DNA of 64,000 nucleotides from Sporothrix humicola. Taxonomy: Eukaryota; Ascomycota; Sordariomycetes; Ophiostomatales; Ophiostomataceae. The position numbers and the translations under genes were made by a program. A model generated the notes under the pieces. It was not told where the DNA came from, searched no databases, and was given only the letters and a program-made list of their open reading frames with translations. This document shows, piece by piece, positions 11,775 through 23,081 of this stretch. Within the stretch, counting starts at the first letter, position 1; the number at the start of each line of letters is the position of its first letter. The DNA is taken from contig WNYE01000006.1 of the NCBI GenBank assembly GCA_021396245.1, positions 62,001-126,000 on the forward strand. Reading direction: 5' to 3'.

Positions 11775-13031
11775 TCAAGGACCCTGGGTCATGTTCCACA
11801 TGTTTCCAAGCAGACCTGGGAACTGAGGATTGCGCAGGCCCGTCCAGTCGTGGTTCATCAGTCCCCACGTCTCGTCGTAGTCGACCTGTCCGTTGCGCAC
11901 ATAGTAGCTTCCCTGAATTGCCCACACTGCCCACTCGCTGTCGTTGCTCTCCATGTACTCCCGAATACACTTGAGGTACGTGCTATCCTCCGACGACAGA
12001 CCGCCGTCAACAGAGCCGCCCGACTGGCCGACGCCAAACTCGGACAGAATCAGCGGGCCCGTGTAGTCCTTGCCCTGCGTGAGCAAAAAGCCTGCAAAGC
12101 CGCCGTACAGCTCCTTGAGGATCGAGCAGGGGAAGATGCGCGGGTACGTGACGGTAAACGAGTACGAGTGCCACTCCCAGACGTGCTTGCCAGGCCACCC
12201 GGTCGTGTCGAGCATGCGGCTGATGCGGACGCTCGACAGATCTGTGGCTGACGAGACGCCGCCAACGACCACAAGCACATTGGGGTTGGCCTGGTGCACA
12301 AGCTTGCCGGCCTGGGAAATATAGTTGTACCAGTCATCACCATTGTTGGCGTTCTGGAAGAGCAGCTGGCGGATCTCGTTGCGCAGCGACATAGCGACGA
12401 CACCAGGGTGGTCGGCATAGGCCCACGAGGCCATGGCCTGCAGACCCTGGAGCCACTGGTCTGTATGGAAGTACTGCGAGTTGGCGGCGATATAGCCAAA
12501 CGCGGTATCCCACCAGCCGTTGCCGTCCGTCAGGTCGCAGCACCAGCTAGCCTTGCTAACATGGTTGTCGAGGAGGGTCATGACGCCACGCTCCCACAGA
12601 GTGTCAATGATGGCACCGTAAACGTCCCGAGTCGTCGTCGTGGGGTCTCCCATGAAGGGGTTGTTGGCCACGGCAGCGTTGTACAGCGCCGTCATGTTGG
12701 CCAAAGGTACACCAGCTGCAGTGGCGGCATTGGCAAAGGCATCGAACACGAGAGTGTTGGGACTGAGGGCGTGGTCAATGGAGTAGGTCAGACGGACACA
12801 GTTGAAGCCTTGATCTTGGATCAAGTCTGCCAGGAAGGGGATGGACTGCTTGTGCAGGCCTTCGGGGAGGTTGACCTCCATATGGCCGGCCCAGTTAATG
12901 CATCGAAGCTTGACGCGGTTGTTGTTGGAGTCAAGGATCCATCGGCTGGAAGAGTGCAGGGGAATGGCGACCTGGGCCGAAGCCAGTCCTGCCAAGCTCA
13001 AGGCCGCAAGGACTGCACCGAACAACTTCAT
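11775..13031 (-). CDS. Secreted glycoside hydrolase family 5 (cellulase-like)
   Basis: A single exon of 418 aa. Residues 1-19 form a clear signal peptide (Lys at position 2, hydrophobic core, ending LASA before Gln), so the enzyme is probably secreted. The body has the GH5 (beta/alpha)8 pattern: an early HSSSRWILDSNNNRVKLRC strand region, the acid/base motif SLRNEIRQ with Glu near residue 218, and the nucleophile motif ILSEFGVG with Glu near residue 330. Both catalytic glutamates are therefore present. GH5 enzymes cleave beta-linked glucans or mannans with retention of configuration; the substrate cannot be set from sequence alone. Length and the lack of a carbohydrate-binding module fit plain fungal GH5 proteins. 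It converges on the Mediator-like gene and shares no pathway with its neighbours. Confidence 0.92.
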   Translation of the reverse strand: MKLFGAVLAALSLAGLASAQVAIPLHSSSRWILDSNNNRVKLRCINWAGHMEVNLPEGLHKQSIPFLADLIQDQGFNCVRLTYSIDHALSPNTLVFDAFANAATAAGVPLANMTALYNAAVANNPFMGDPTTTTRDVYGAIIDTLWERGVMTLLDNHVSKASWCCDLTDGNGWWDTAFGYIAANSQYFHTDQWLQGLQAMASWAYADHPGVVAMSLRNEIRQLLFQNANNGDDWYNYISQAGKLVHQANPNVLVVVGGVSSATDLSSVRISRMLDTTGWPGKHVWEWHSYSFTVTYPRIFPCSILKELYGGFAGFLLTQGKDYTGPLILSEFGVGQSGGSVDGGLSSEDSTYLKCIREYMESNDSEWAVWAIQGSYYVRNGQVDYDETWGLMNHDWTGLRNPQFPGLLGNMWNMTQGP

Positions 13032-15628
13032 TTTGCCCAGGTAGTGCTTGCGAGAGAAGAAAAAAATACAAAATCAAAAAGAAATGTGTACTCAAAAACA
13101 AACAATATATCCAAGAGATCAAGAGCTTGCCGGGTCGATATATGCAATAAGAAGATCGAAACAAGGGGGGCAGGGGCAGATATAATAAACAAAGTAAACA
13201 TGATGGAGTGCAGTCGGGGACGGAGGGACGGGTCAAGCCGACCTACATGGAGGAGTGACAGGCAACGTTTCCTCGGAACCAGACGTCAAGAGAAGCTAGG
13301 TGCGTGATCGAGTGGAGATCTTGGCTGGAGAGAAAAACAGGGGCCGAGAGACAAAATACCAACTTACCCAACGCCATGGTATTTATTATATTTGTTGGTT
13401 TTAAGGTTGGCAGCACCCGGGGCTTTTTATTGAATATTGTATATAATTATCAATACGCCTCGTTTACCAGTGCTGGCTTGGCTTTTGTGTTCATGGTGGT
13501 CGTCTAGAAGTTCATGAGGACCAAAGAAATAGATGGGAAGACTGTGCAGATTAGATGTGGGAAGTACGCCCGTGGTTGGATGTCTTGTACTAGTCATGAA
13601 AGGCGGGGATATCGTATCAGATGCCAGGACTTACACGGGCCTTTTCAGGTAGGATGGCCAAGCTTTTTCGAAGAAAAATACTCTCAGCCTGCATCGAAGC
13701 CATTGTAGCAACGTACAGTTGTATTAACAAAGACGTTGAAGTGCTGCTTTGTTGCTTCTGACCGTGCATATTCACTGGCGATAGGCTGGCGATTCCTTCC
13801 TTGCAGGATGCATGCATCGGTCAACCTAGTTTTTTTGGCCAGATGAAAGTGCGGAGGACGGCGCAATATGGGAGGGAGGATGTTACCCCATGCACGCATC
13901 CAAGGCTCAAGGGTCGTCGGGCAGTAGCCATCGTGGGCAAACGAGTCAGGCGAGCCAGGCAAGCCAGGTTTAAGGTTGTTTGCGGTGGCAGTCCGGCTTG
14001 TTTGCCAGAGATTGAGCCAGACTCAAAAAAGAAGCCCAGAAGAAAACAGTGACGAAAATGAGGGGGAAGGATGGCTCGATGGCTTGATGGCGGCCGGCGC
14101 GCGATCCTTTTTCGCACATGAACAGGGGACAGGAAAAGAGGCACATGCTGATCATCTCGGCCCCAACTCACCCGCGCCCCTCAATGAACAGGAAACGGGG
14201 GGCTAGAAGTCAACGATGGATCGAACGTCGTAAGGGCGGCCGAGAGTGGACATCTCAACATGCAGAGACAAGTCGCCAAACGGCCGACCACCCAGGGGAT
14301 CTTCATGGGCATCTATCTGAATCCGCGTATTGGTCGTTTCTGTGATATTGATGCATTGCATCTGGGTTTTGCGGCGCCGTGCCACAGGGCTTCGATTTCA
14401 ATGTTATCGTTGTGGCGTCCGATGCTTCGAGGCTTAAACTTTGCCATATTTTTCATGGCGGGCTGCAATATCAGTCAGTTCTAGTGTGGCGTACGGAGTA
14501 CTTGTGCTCTTGGAGCCTCGTAAGAAATCAGAAGGAGGACGGCGCGGCGAGGTCATGTTTGTTTGTTCGCGAATGGCGGTGGTCCAAATTAAACAATTTG
14601 GTGAGTTTGGGGGCTCTTTTGCGGAGCAATTTCCCAGTGCAGCCATTGGCAGGTACAGGATGGGGAGGCTCGGGGCATTTTGTCGTGCAAGCGCAAAGGA
14701 ATGGCTGGGCAGAAATATCGCGGCTGGGACTGGGGCAGTTTGTTGTTGGATCGTTGGTCGTTTTCGCAAAAAGTTGAGGCATAACGAAAAGGGCCGAGAA
14801 TAGTCGAAAGTTGGTAAATAAAAGGCATGTGAGAAGAAATAGGGGTATAACAATATTGAGCGATAATAAAGACCTCACTCGCAAGGAAAGTACGATTGGT
14901 ATCTTGCAAAAGGACATCATGAGAACTGCATCGGAGGAAGGTGCGAACATTAACGAAAAGCAACAAACAAGATTTGAGGCAGGTACCACCCTACCGCCCT
15001 ACCTTCTTTCCAGAAACACAAATCGGACAAGTCGCCGGGCAGTTCGCGCCTTCCGTTGTTCTGTACTCCCCGGCCTCGACGGGGCACAACGAAAAACACA
15101 AGAAAAGCCACTGTATCATGCACACATGAACTCTTGCCCAATCGGGGCGATTTTTTGCTACGGGGCGGAAATATCTAGGGCGGAAGGTACAAGGCACGTT
15201 GTGCAAAAGATAATTGTACATCGTACAAACTTTCTGAGAGACAGGCGAGACAAAGTGTCGGATCGATTTGCAACACAACGACGAAAAGTGCGACCAAGCC
15301 ATTCATATGGGACAGGTATTGTCATCAAAAAGCAGCCTTGTGCGGCTCATCCGTGATTGCTATTCGTCGAGAAGCTGGAATACATACAATAGCCTGTGCT
15401 CATATAGATGTGCCTTTGCCGTCGTTTCACGGCCGCTTCTTTTTATAACTCATATCCATTGACCTCCAATTGTCTTTCATAAAATAATAATAAGTAATAA
15501 AGTCATGCCTTCATAAAAAAGTGTCATCATAAAACATAAATAATGCATAATGCTGTAGGGATCTGGCGGCCCTCGTTCAAAGAAACGCGAATAAAAATGC
15601 TGGCAAATACCCAGAGCTAGTCGTTTTG
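13032..15628. other. Upstream region of the GH5 gene and 3' flank of the PH gene
   Basis: TATA-like sequence on the minus strand near 13136-13144 could serve the GH5 gene. A TACGGAGTA motif lies at 14492-14500. The 181-codon plus-strand open frame at 14811-15356 has no ATG start and no recognisable family. Otherwise I see nothing coding. Confidence 0.5.
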
Positions 15629-17202
15629 TCATGTTGAAATAGGTAGAGGTGTTGGCGGTGTCGTAATCGTTGTGATGTGTGGTGGTGACGTAAAGGGAGC
15701 GGCACCTGTTGGTGAGGAAGAAAGGGCGGCAGCAGGGAGGATGGTCGCAGCCGGGGGAGAGGCTGCCGCTGCTGCGGCAGCTGCAGCAGCACGGATTTCC
15801 AGGCCGCGCCGCTTGGTCAACAGGCTCTTGAAGGCACCCAGGCACCGCACGAGTGTCTCCTCGTCGTGTGCCGAGAACCGGTAGCTCTTCTCCTCCGTAA
15901 TGATCTGGAGGCAGTGCTTCTTGGTCCGGCTAAGGGGATCCTTCTCAACCACGTTGACAATCGAAGACAGCGGGAGGATAAGCTGGGCAGAGTATTCGGT
16001 CTCGTCCTTGTACAGAATCAGATTCCGCGGCCGCAGCACAGCCCAAGAGTCCTTCCACTGGCGGACGCCGCCCTTGCTGCGCAGGAGCCACAACCAGCCC
16101 TGCCAGATAACACGATCCGGGTCAGTTTCCAAGGTGCCCAGACCGCTAGACTGGCTGGCGTTGCGGATCTCCGTCTGTGACCGCCGGGGCTCGTTGATCG
16201 GGTGCATGGGCACCTTCGAAGAGGGCGGCGACTGTGCTGTCAGGCTGTCGGACGACATGCCGGGCAGCTTGTTCTGCACATCCCCGTCCGAGTAGTCAGA
16301 CAGGCCCATTTCGTTACCAGACCATGCCAACGACTCGGGCTGGTTGTATGGGTGCTGTTGTGGCCGGTTCTGCTGCTGCTGCTGCTGCATTTGCAGCTGC
16401 TGGGTCGAGAGGCGTCGTGGCGGGACCATTTGCGGCTCGGGCGAGCTCGACACCAGCCGGCGTTCGTGTTCTGCGACGGCGTCCGGGTGGTTGTTCATGT
16501 GGGTAGGGTTGTACGGGCTCAGCTCGTTCCCGCTGGTCTGAAAGAGGTTGGCGAATCCGTAGGATTGACGTCGCACAAGAGGGCTTGCAAGGAACATCTC
16601 CTCTTCCTCCTCCTCGATACGCGCCTCGCTGCGGATGGCCTCAACCCATTCCTGGGCGTCCTTTGCCGAGTTTGCCTGGAAGTAGTAGTTTTGCGAGGGC
16701 GAGTAGAGGCCGAACAGGTGTTCGCGCTTGTGTTTTGGGTCGCGGAGGAAAGAGACAGCCGTCAGTTCAGAAAGGAAGATCTTGTGCCGCAGCTTGTCTT
16801 CTTTGTCGGTTTTGTAGATGGACAGGATATTCGGGCGAAGAACGAGAAAGATGGACCGCCATGTCTGCAAATATGGTGTTAGCCAGTGGTTCCCACATAG
16901 TCCTAGTCCTGTAGACAATCCCCACAAACCTTTGTCTTTTGTGTGCGGCGCTGGACGTATCCGGTCTTGATCACACGGTCAAACTCGAAAGAACCATTCT
17001 GGTTGACGGGCGAGACGTATGTGTCGAGGGTGAGCGGCTGGGAACGTTGTGCGGGAGCTTGAGGGATGGGCATGGCCTGCGAAGAGGATGCGACGGCCGG
17101 TGCTGGTGGTTGTGATGATTGTGTCGGCTGCAAAAGCGGTGGTATTGACGGTTTCGCGCTGGTCCGTGACGCCACAGGCGCGTGTGTTTGCATCTCGACC
17201 AT
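15629..17202 (-). CDS. Tandem PH-domain protein (Opy1-like architecture)
   Basis: Two exons (17202-16930, 16864-15629) give 502 aa; the 65-nt intron (GTTTGT...CAG) interrupts the first strands of PH1 exactly between KTK and TWRS. PH1 spans about residues 80-185 (GYVQRRTQKTK through AQEWVEAI, with the invariant Trp near its end). PH2 spans about 325-435 (WQGWLWLLRSKGGVRQWKD, then YRFSAHDEET). The linker is low-complexity and contains glutamine runs. After PH2 there is a run of about ten alanines and a P/T-rich tail. PH domains bind phosphoinositides or proteins at membranes; two PH domains without a catalytic domain is the layout of yeast Opy1, but orthology is only inferred. The N-terminal 70 residues are S/P/Q-rich. 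Confidence 0.88.
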
Positions 17203-19650
17203 GATGCCGGGATGTGTGAGGAACGGATGTCAAACGGCAGCTTTTTTTCTCTCTCGAAAGAGTACAAGTATCGTGAGGTCGATAGGAAATGTGTGTTCGT
17301 TGTAAAAAGAAGAAAATAGGGGGCTTCTGCAATTAAGAGCGATAGTCCTGTGTGCCGATGCAATTTCGTTCGTCGGTGGTCTGGAAGCAGCAGGAATGCA
17401 GATCACTCGTCTGGGGGACGAGCGCGCAAGTCGAAAAACACGAGAAGCGCAGAGCGGTGTCGGTGGAGCGAAAAGGACGATGATGCTTTGCTGAAGAAGA
17501 CATCCAGGAAAGCAGAGAGGAATTCAAAAGGGACGCTCGAGAAAATTGAAAACAGGTAGACGAGCAAAAAGAACAAAACGAGCAAAAGAAGCAAAAGAAC
17601 ACAAAAAAGAACAGAAGAGTGAGGAGAAAAGCAGCCAAGACGCGGGAAGAAAGTGATCGAGGGAATAATTCAACGGGAAACAAGGTTCAGGAGAGGTGCG
17701 ATTGCATTAATAAAATGAGGAGGTTGATAGTAGAAAATAGTTGGGGGAGAGGCCCAGCATAGAAATGCAGATGGCTGCGAAGACAGGCCTGCGATTGGCG
17801 GCAGTGGTTGGTCCTTGCCCCAAAACAAAAATAATTACGATTTCGCCCGGCACTGCATTCGCCAGTACGACGTCGCAGCTGCTGGCCCCGCGGAATGATG
17901 TTGGGCTAGCGAGTCTAGGTTGCCGTCAATTGTTGCGACTGTGGGGTTCCGGTTTGCTCTTTCCCTTTGGCGCTGCCTGTTCTTTCTGCTCCTTGAAGAG
18001 AATAGGAGGGGAAAGAGCGTCAGAAGTGTGCAGAAACGAGGAAGGCACCCACTAAAAAAAGCTGGTGGCGATTGCGATGGTCCAGGCTTACAGCCATTCA
18101 AAGAGGACGGACCCCTGCAGATGGCTCCGTTTAACGGCCGCCTAGAACCAAAAGGCTAAACGAATCTGAAGCCCTCCTGCAGCAGATCTTCTGCAGGCGA
18201 TGGTTGAGCAGAAAATGGAAGAATATTTGAGTTGTTCGAAAAGCCAAAGAAGCATAAAGCGGGAGAAGAGCTTGAGCCGTGTTTTGAGACGAGAGAAACG
18301 AGGAAGGAGGAGGATCCGAGATGGGAAGGGACGGATCTCCAGGCAAGGCAGGTGCAATATAGGTGGCGGTTCGATATGATATGCTATTGAGCAATATGCA
18401 AGTGCAAAAGAAAAGAAAATGGAGAAGAAGGTGCAACCCGCAAATGCGGTCCTCGTGAATGGACGAGACACGGCTTTTAATTGAAACCAATATTTCGGAC
18501 GACTTCAGAGAGCGCGACAGAGACGCGAGAGAACCCTCTCGACCCTTGATACATACGCCAGAAAAACTACGGTGAGAAGATATGAGAGCACTAACATCAC
18601 CTTGTTGGACTGGCCTGGTGCTCTTACGTAGCCATCAGGGCGAAGTCGCCACCCCCAAAGGGCTCTCATGACCGGGCCAGTTCCGTGACTTCCCTGGGCG
18701 TAGAAGTCAATGAAAGGGTCGGATCCAGTAGAAAATAGTAGAAAGAGCGCCCAGAGAAGCGCCAGAAGCTGCCCGAAGGCAACAAGAAAGAAAACAACGC
18801 GGGCGCTAACATAGTTTGGATGGCTTAACAATGGGAAGTCGCGACATTCGCTCTTTCCTCCTTCCCCGGATCATCCGCGTAGCGCTTCGTGGCTGAGAGA
18901 ATGCAAGTGCAAAATGTTGTTGAAATGCATTGGGAATTCACGGAGAGCATGGATTGAAGGGCCTCATACGTGGCCGGGCTGGGCTAATTCCAAGCAGTGG
19001 ACAACAGAATGAACGGTCGAGGTTCCCTCACACATCAAACCGGGCTGGTGGGTGCATATCGCCAGCCCCAACTTTGTCGTCGTCTTTCGTCCCTTTGTTT
19101 CAGCGTGCAAGTGCCACGCGCCAGTCGCTTCCAGCAGAGCAGGTGCGGTCCTTCCTGTCAGACCTGGCGAGCTGGCCCCAAACCGGGAAGGAACATCATC
19201 GCGTGGCTGTGCTTGCCAACTCCCATTCTTCAGACACGCGTGGAAGGAGGGGATCAAAAACAGGACCAGCAAAAAAGGAAAGAGCATCTGGAACGCGCAT
19301 GCGCATTGCACATTCCCGTACTGTGAGAGACCACAGCTGATCATGAATAATGCCAGCTCTTGTTTGGTCAATGGAGGTTGAGAGAGGGAGCTGTTGGGGA
19401 GTGGGTCAGACTCTCGTCTGGCAGCACTGCCTTGGGCCAGGCCCGCAGCTGGGCGTCCTGTGGGCGGCTGTCTCACGCTGATACGGCAGCCAGCTGTTTT
19501 ACGATATGTACGTTGATCTGTGAAGAAAAGAGCAAAAGCGTGTTAGTGATCAAGATAAAAATAAAGGTAAAGATAAAAGACAGGTAAAAGAAGTGGGACG
19601 AAAAGAGGTAGCCTGCGAGTTTGCCATGTTGAGGTTGATAGACAAGGCAA

Positions 19651-19704
19651 GCAACGAAAGCAACGAAAGCAACGAAAGCAACGAAAGCAACGAAAGCAAC
19701 CAAA
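19651..19704 (+). repeat. (GCAACGAAA)5 tandem repeat
   Basis: Five perfect 9-bp units lie end to end at 19651-19695. A sixth unit with one change (GCAACCAAA) follows. The repeat is intergenic. Confidence 0.95.
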
Positions 19705-20070
19705 ACAAGTAAACTGGCAAAGAAGCTGAGGAATACTGGGGTCAGAAAAGTGCTAGACAAGAGACGAAACGCCAGCTGTCATCTGGTGAGAGAGACAACT
19801 GTAAATGGACAAGGTGCATTCGATTTCTCGTTTTCGGTCGCATAAGCCAGATGACATCGTCATGGGTCAAGTTCTAAGTTTAGGTACACCGATTGTGTGT
19901 CTACCTTGTACTTGTGCGGAGTAGTCCTGTGATGTGTACTTTGCGCATTTATTTTTTGTGAATTTTCATATTGTGGAATTTTCAGAAAATCAGAACGACA
20001 AAATAAATACGTCGTCATTAAGAAAATCCTCAATTATGTCGATATATGAGGGTGAAATCAATCATGTGGA

Positions 20071-20080
20071 GTCACGTGAC
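20071..20080 (+). promoter_or_regulatory. Palindromic E-box GTCACGTGAC upstream of NCS2
   Basis: A perfect 10-bp palindrome containing CACGTG lies 263 bases upstream of the NCS2 start. Fungal bHLH factors of the Cbf1 type bind such sites, some of them in sulfur metabolism, which would fit a tRNA thiolation gene. Function here is inference. Confidence 0.35.
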
Positions 20081-20342
20081 CTTCAATGACCAATTTTTAC
20101 TGCTTTGGGCAAAAGGTTGCCGCCTTATGAAATTTTAGCAAAAAAATTGAGATGACCAAACAACGAACTGACAAGCAACGTCCAACCTAAGATCTCAAAG
20201 CTAAATTTGACAAAATCCTGCCGAACAGAGACAACTCATCATATTGATCGCGTTGCTTTACGCGTCCTCTGGCAGGCTTAGCCAGGAAAGAACCCCTGCT
20301 CCTTGATACCCCTCGTTCCTTCCCTCATCGACACAAGATATC

Positions 20343-21750
20343 ATGACGCAAGCGGGGCCAGAGCAGTGTCGGCGGTGCAGAGACCAGGAGGCCGTCCACA
20401 CGATCCGAGCCGATCCCATTTGCAAGTAAGTCGACATGAAGATATTTTTGCAGTCGATTTTTTAACGGTTTTTGTACTTGTGTTTCTATTTTTATTTTTA
20501 TTTTTATTTTTATTTTTATTTTTATTTTTATTTTGTTTGAAATAAAATTCGTGTGTTTTATCTCATGGAAATGACTAACAAAACACAGCGACTGTTTTTC
20601 ACTTTTTGTGAAAACCAAGACGGTGAAGCGCCTTGAAGTGCTGAACCGTGAGACAAGGAGCTCACACACCGGTCGGCCTGGAGGCGGTGCTCCCAATAGC
20701 AGCGTCCGTAAGTTTTACGCGGGCCTGTCTTTTGGTCCTTCGTCATCGGCACTGGTAGACATCTGCGAGCAGATCATCATCAACCGACTATCGCGAAGAC
20801 GCGATGCAGCCTTTAACCTTCACGTCGTGCACGTCGATACGGATCTCGAGCAAGCGGGGACAGACGTGGAGACATCATCACCGGTCGAGCAGCGATTGGA
20901 TAGATGGCGGACGCGGTACCCGCGATTTACGTTTGAACGGGTGCCGTTGACAGACGTTCTCTCGCTCGACACAATCGACTGGGCGGCTTTGTTGCCGCCG
21001 GCGTCGGAAACAACAACAGAGACACCCCAACGGCCATCAACGTCCGCCGAGCTGCGCACAATTATTGCCAGCTTACCGTCGGCGACATCACGGCGCGATG
21101 TTTTGGATCTTCTCGTGCGGCGACTGTTGATATCAAAAGCTGCATTGACGGCAGAAAATGCGCCATATGATGCCCTGCTTCTTGGATGCAGCACAACCGC
21201 CCTTGCAGAACGGACACTCGCTGAGACGGCCAAGGGCCGTGGCTACTCTTTACCGTGGCAGATCAACGACGGCGCTGTGGACGACGGAACTGGCCACAAA
21301 GTGGCCCTCTACTACCCTGTACGAGAGCTGTTCCGTAACGAGCTGGTTCTCTTCCTCGAGAAAGTGGCACAGCCGCCGTTGACAGAGGGGGACTTTGTTC
21401 TTATGCAGAATTCGGCGTCGTCAGGACCGTCGGCGGTCGTCTCTCACAAGGATCTGAGCATCGAAGAGGTCATGACCCGGTACTTTGCCGAAGTGGAGGC
21501 CAACTACCCGTCGATTGTTGCCAATGTTGTGCGGACGACAGCCAAATTGGAACGGCACAACCACGACCATGAGCATGGCCACGATGATGAAGGGCTGCCA
21601 TCCGGTTGCCGTGTCTGTGGAATGCCTCTGGACGAGGCTGGCAACGAGCGGTGGAAGGGCGAGATTGGCCATCTGGATGGTCCTGAAGGTGTTCCAATGG
21701 CACGGGTTGAGCGGCTCTGCTACGGCTGCGAGCGGTCTATTCATGGATAG
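20343..21750 (+). CDS. NCS2: Cytoplasmic tRNA 2-thiolation protein Ncs2/Ctu2
   Basis: Ncs2 works with Ncs6 to place sulfur on U34 of Lys, Glu and Gln tRNAs in the cytosol, using sulfur carried by Urm1. Two exons (20343-20425, 20589-21750) give 414 aa. The start region encodes CRRC and then, across the intron, ICNDCF, which together form the family's N-terminal CxxC...CxxC zinc motif; this fixes both the start and the splice. The PP-loop position reads GLSFGPSSSAL, the degenerate form expected of Ncs2 (Ncs6 keeps the active SGG loop). Later motifs are LLGCSTTALAERTLA and, near the C-terminus, CRVCGMP and LCYGC, a second cysteine pair set. A histidine/aspartate-rich stretch (about residues 365-377) precedes the latter. 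The 163-nt intron contains an ATTTTT hexamer repeat. Confidence 0.95.
20488..20534 (+). repeat. (ATTTTT)8 repeat inside the NCS2 intron
   Basis: Adenines recur at exact 6-bp steps from 20488 to 20530 with five thymines between them (four after the last). The array fills about a third of the 163-nt intron and lies upstream of the acceptor at 20588. Confidence 0.95.
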
Positions 21751-22013
21751 TACAGAAGCCACTTTGCTTTTCCTCTTTGCATAGCGTTACGAATATAGAG
21801 ATATCACCCAAAACATCTACAATGCTTCTACGATGCGAGTCAAGCAAGCGTGAGATGATACAGGGCATTTGTGTAAGCTACTGAGAGTAGACTATACTGC
21901 ACATGCATCTCGTAATAGCTAGTCACCACGCTTTTTCGAGACCTCTAATCTTCCTTCAGCCAAACCCCTATCCTCTAGATCGTGGCCAGGGGCCGTTTCG
22001 TGGCGCACCAGAT

Positions 22014-23081
22014 CTACTTGATGCGGCGGAGGCGGAAGTACATAAAGATCGGGAACTCGGAAAAGTTCTTGGACGACTCGATCTTTTCGCCCAGCGAGGG
22101 GTCCGCCGCCAACATCTCTTCAGTATAGCAAGGCTCTTCGATGCCGTCCAGCGCAAAGTGGCCCGACTTGAGGAACGTGCCAAACAGCTCGTGCAGCGGG
22201 CGGTGGAAGTAGTACTGGGCCCGCGACTGGCCCGACCAGGCGTAGCCGCGCCAGGGCGGCACGTTGAGGTAGCGCGTGAGCTTGACGCTGCGCTGGACGG
22301 TGCGCACCGTCTTGACGTCGCTGTTGTTGCCGTCGTCGTCGTAGTCGTCGACCAGCTCGATCTGGCGGCGCGTGCGCGGCGTGATGAACACGGGGTGCAA
22401 GAGACCGGCGACGAAGCTGCGCAACGAAAGGGAGTGAGCGAGAGTGTTCTCCCTTTCCCAGTGCCACAGAAATGCAGACGCAAATTCAAGTTCAAATACA
22501 ATGCAAACGTATACTTATACTTACACACCACCGACAGCCAGCATGTGCGGCAGCGCGGCGACCAGCGGCTCCAGCGTGGGCACGTCCATGATGACCATGT
22601 TCATGAGGATGACGTCAAAGGGCTTGCCGGCCGGCGTGGCGGTTCCGTAAAACGGCAAAAAGTCGTCGGGCAGCGTCAAGTCCAGCTTTTCAAACCGGAT
22701 GTTGCGCTGCTGCGGCGTTACCTCGGCGTGTTCGGCCGCCCAGGCGCGCGCGCGCGATAGCATCACGTCGCTGCCGTCGGTCGCCGTGACGTCCACAGGT
22801 CCGTCGGCCGCGCTGGCCTCACCGTCCCCTCCTTTCGCCCCATACTCTCCGCTCCCGCTCAGGTACGACACCAGCCAACGGGCCGTCAGACCGTTTCCAG
22901 TCGAAATGTCGAGCGCCTGGACAGGCTCACCGTCCTTGGTCGCTCTTTTCTCAGCAAGAAAACGCTCAAGGCACGGCTTCTCCAGATGCTGCCAGAACAC
23001 ATTGCCGTCAAGGCCCATGGCGCTGTCCCACTCGGGAGCGATCGTGGACCAAACGTCAAGTGCGTCCTTGTAGAGCGACAT
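22014..23081 (-). CDS. Class I SAM-dependent methyltransferase, substrate unknown
   Basis: Two exons (23081-22525, 22416-22014) give 319 aa; the 108-nt intron (GTAAGT...CAG) follows the post-motif strand LPHMLAVGGV. The SAM-binding motif I is ALDISTGNGLTA (residues 56-67). A strand and acidic turn with PFDVILMNMVIMDVP corresponds to motif IV. The N-terminal WSTIAPEWDSAMGLDG is typical of fungal methyltransferases that act on small molecules. The C-terminal half (WRGYAWSGQSRAQYYFHRPL) would form the substrate cap. No signal peptide or membrane segment is seen. The gene ends 263 bp from the converging NCS2 gene; the two need not be related in function. I cannot name the substrate. Confidence 0.85.

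Larger units (their letters stand above)
17203..20342. other. Divergent promoter region, PH gene and NCS2
   Basis: No gene is supported across 3.1 kb. It contains a nonamer tandem repeat at 19651-19704 and a palindromic E-box at 20071-20080. A hydrophobic 108-codon minus-strand frame at 18505-18831 lacks an ATG start and follows an in-frame stop. Confidence 0.5.

Noticed and set aside
12294..13307. 337-codon plus-strand frame antisense to the GH5 gene
   Set aside because: The GH5 frame has a signal peptide and both catalytic motifs; the antisense frame has none and runs past the gene's start.
14811..15356. 181-codon plus-strand frame
   Set aside because: It begins with TTG, has no homology signal I can see and no codon bias like the real genes.
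18505..18831. 108-codon hydrophobic minus-strand frame
   Set aside because: It has membrane-like stretches, but no ATG start, an in-frame stop just upstream, and no plausible upstream exon.
21903..22760. 285-codon plus-strand frame antisense to the methyltransferase
   Set aside because: It reads through the intron of the methyltransferase and is Arg/Val/Gln-rich without motifs.
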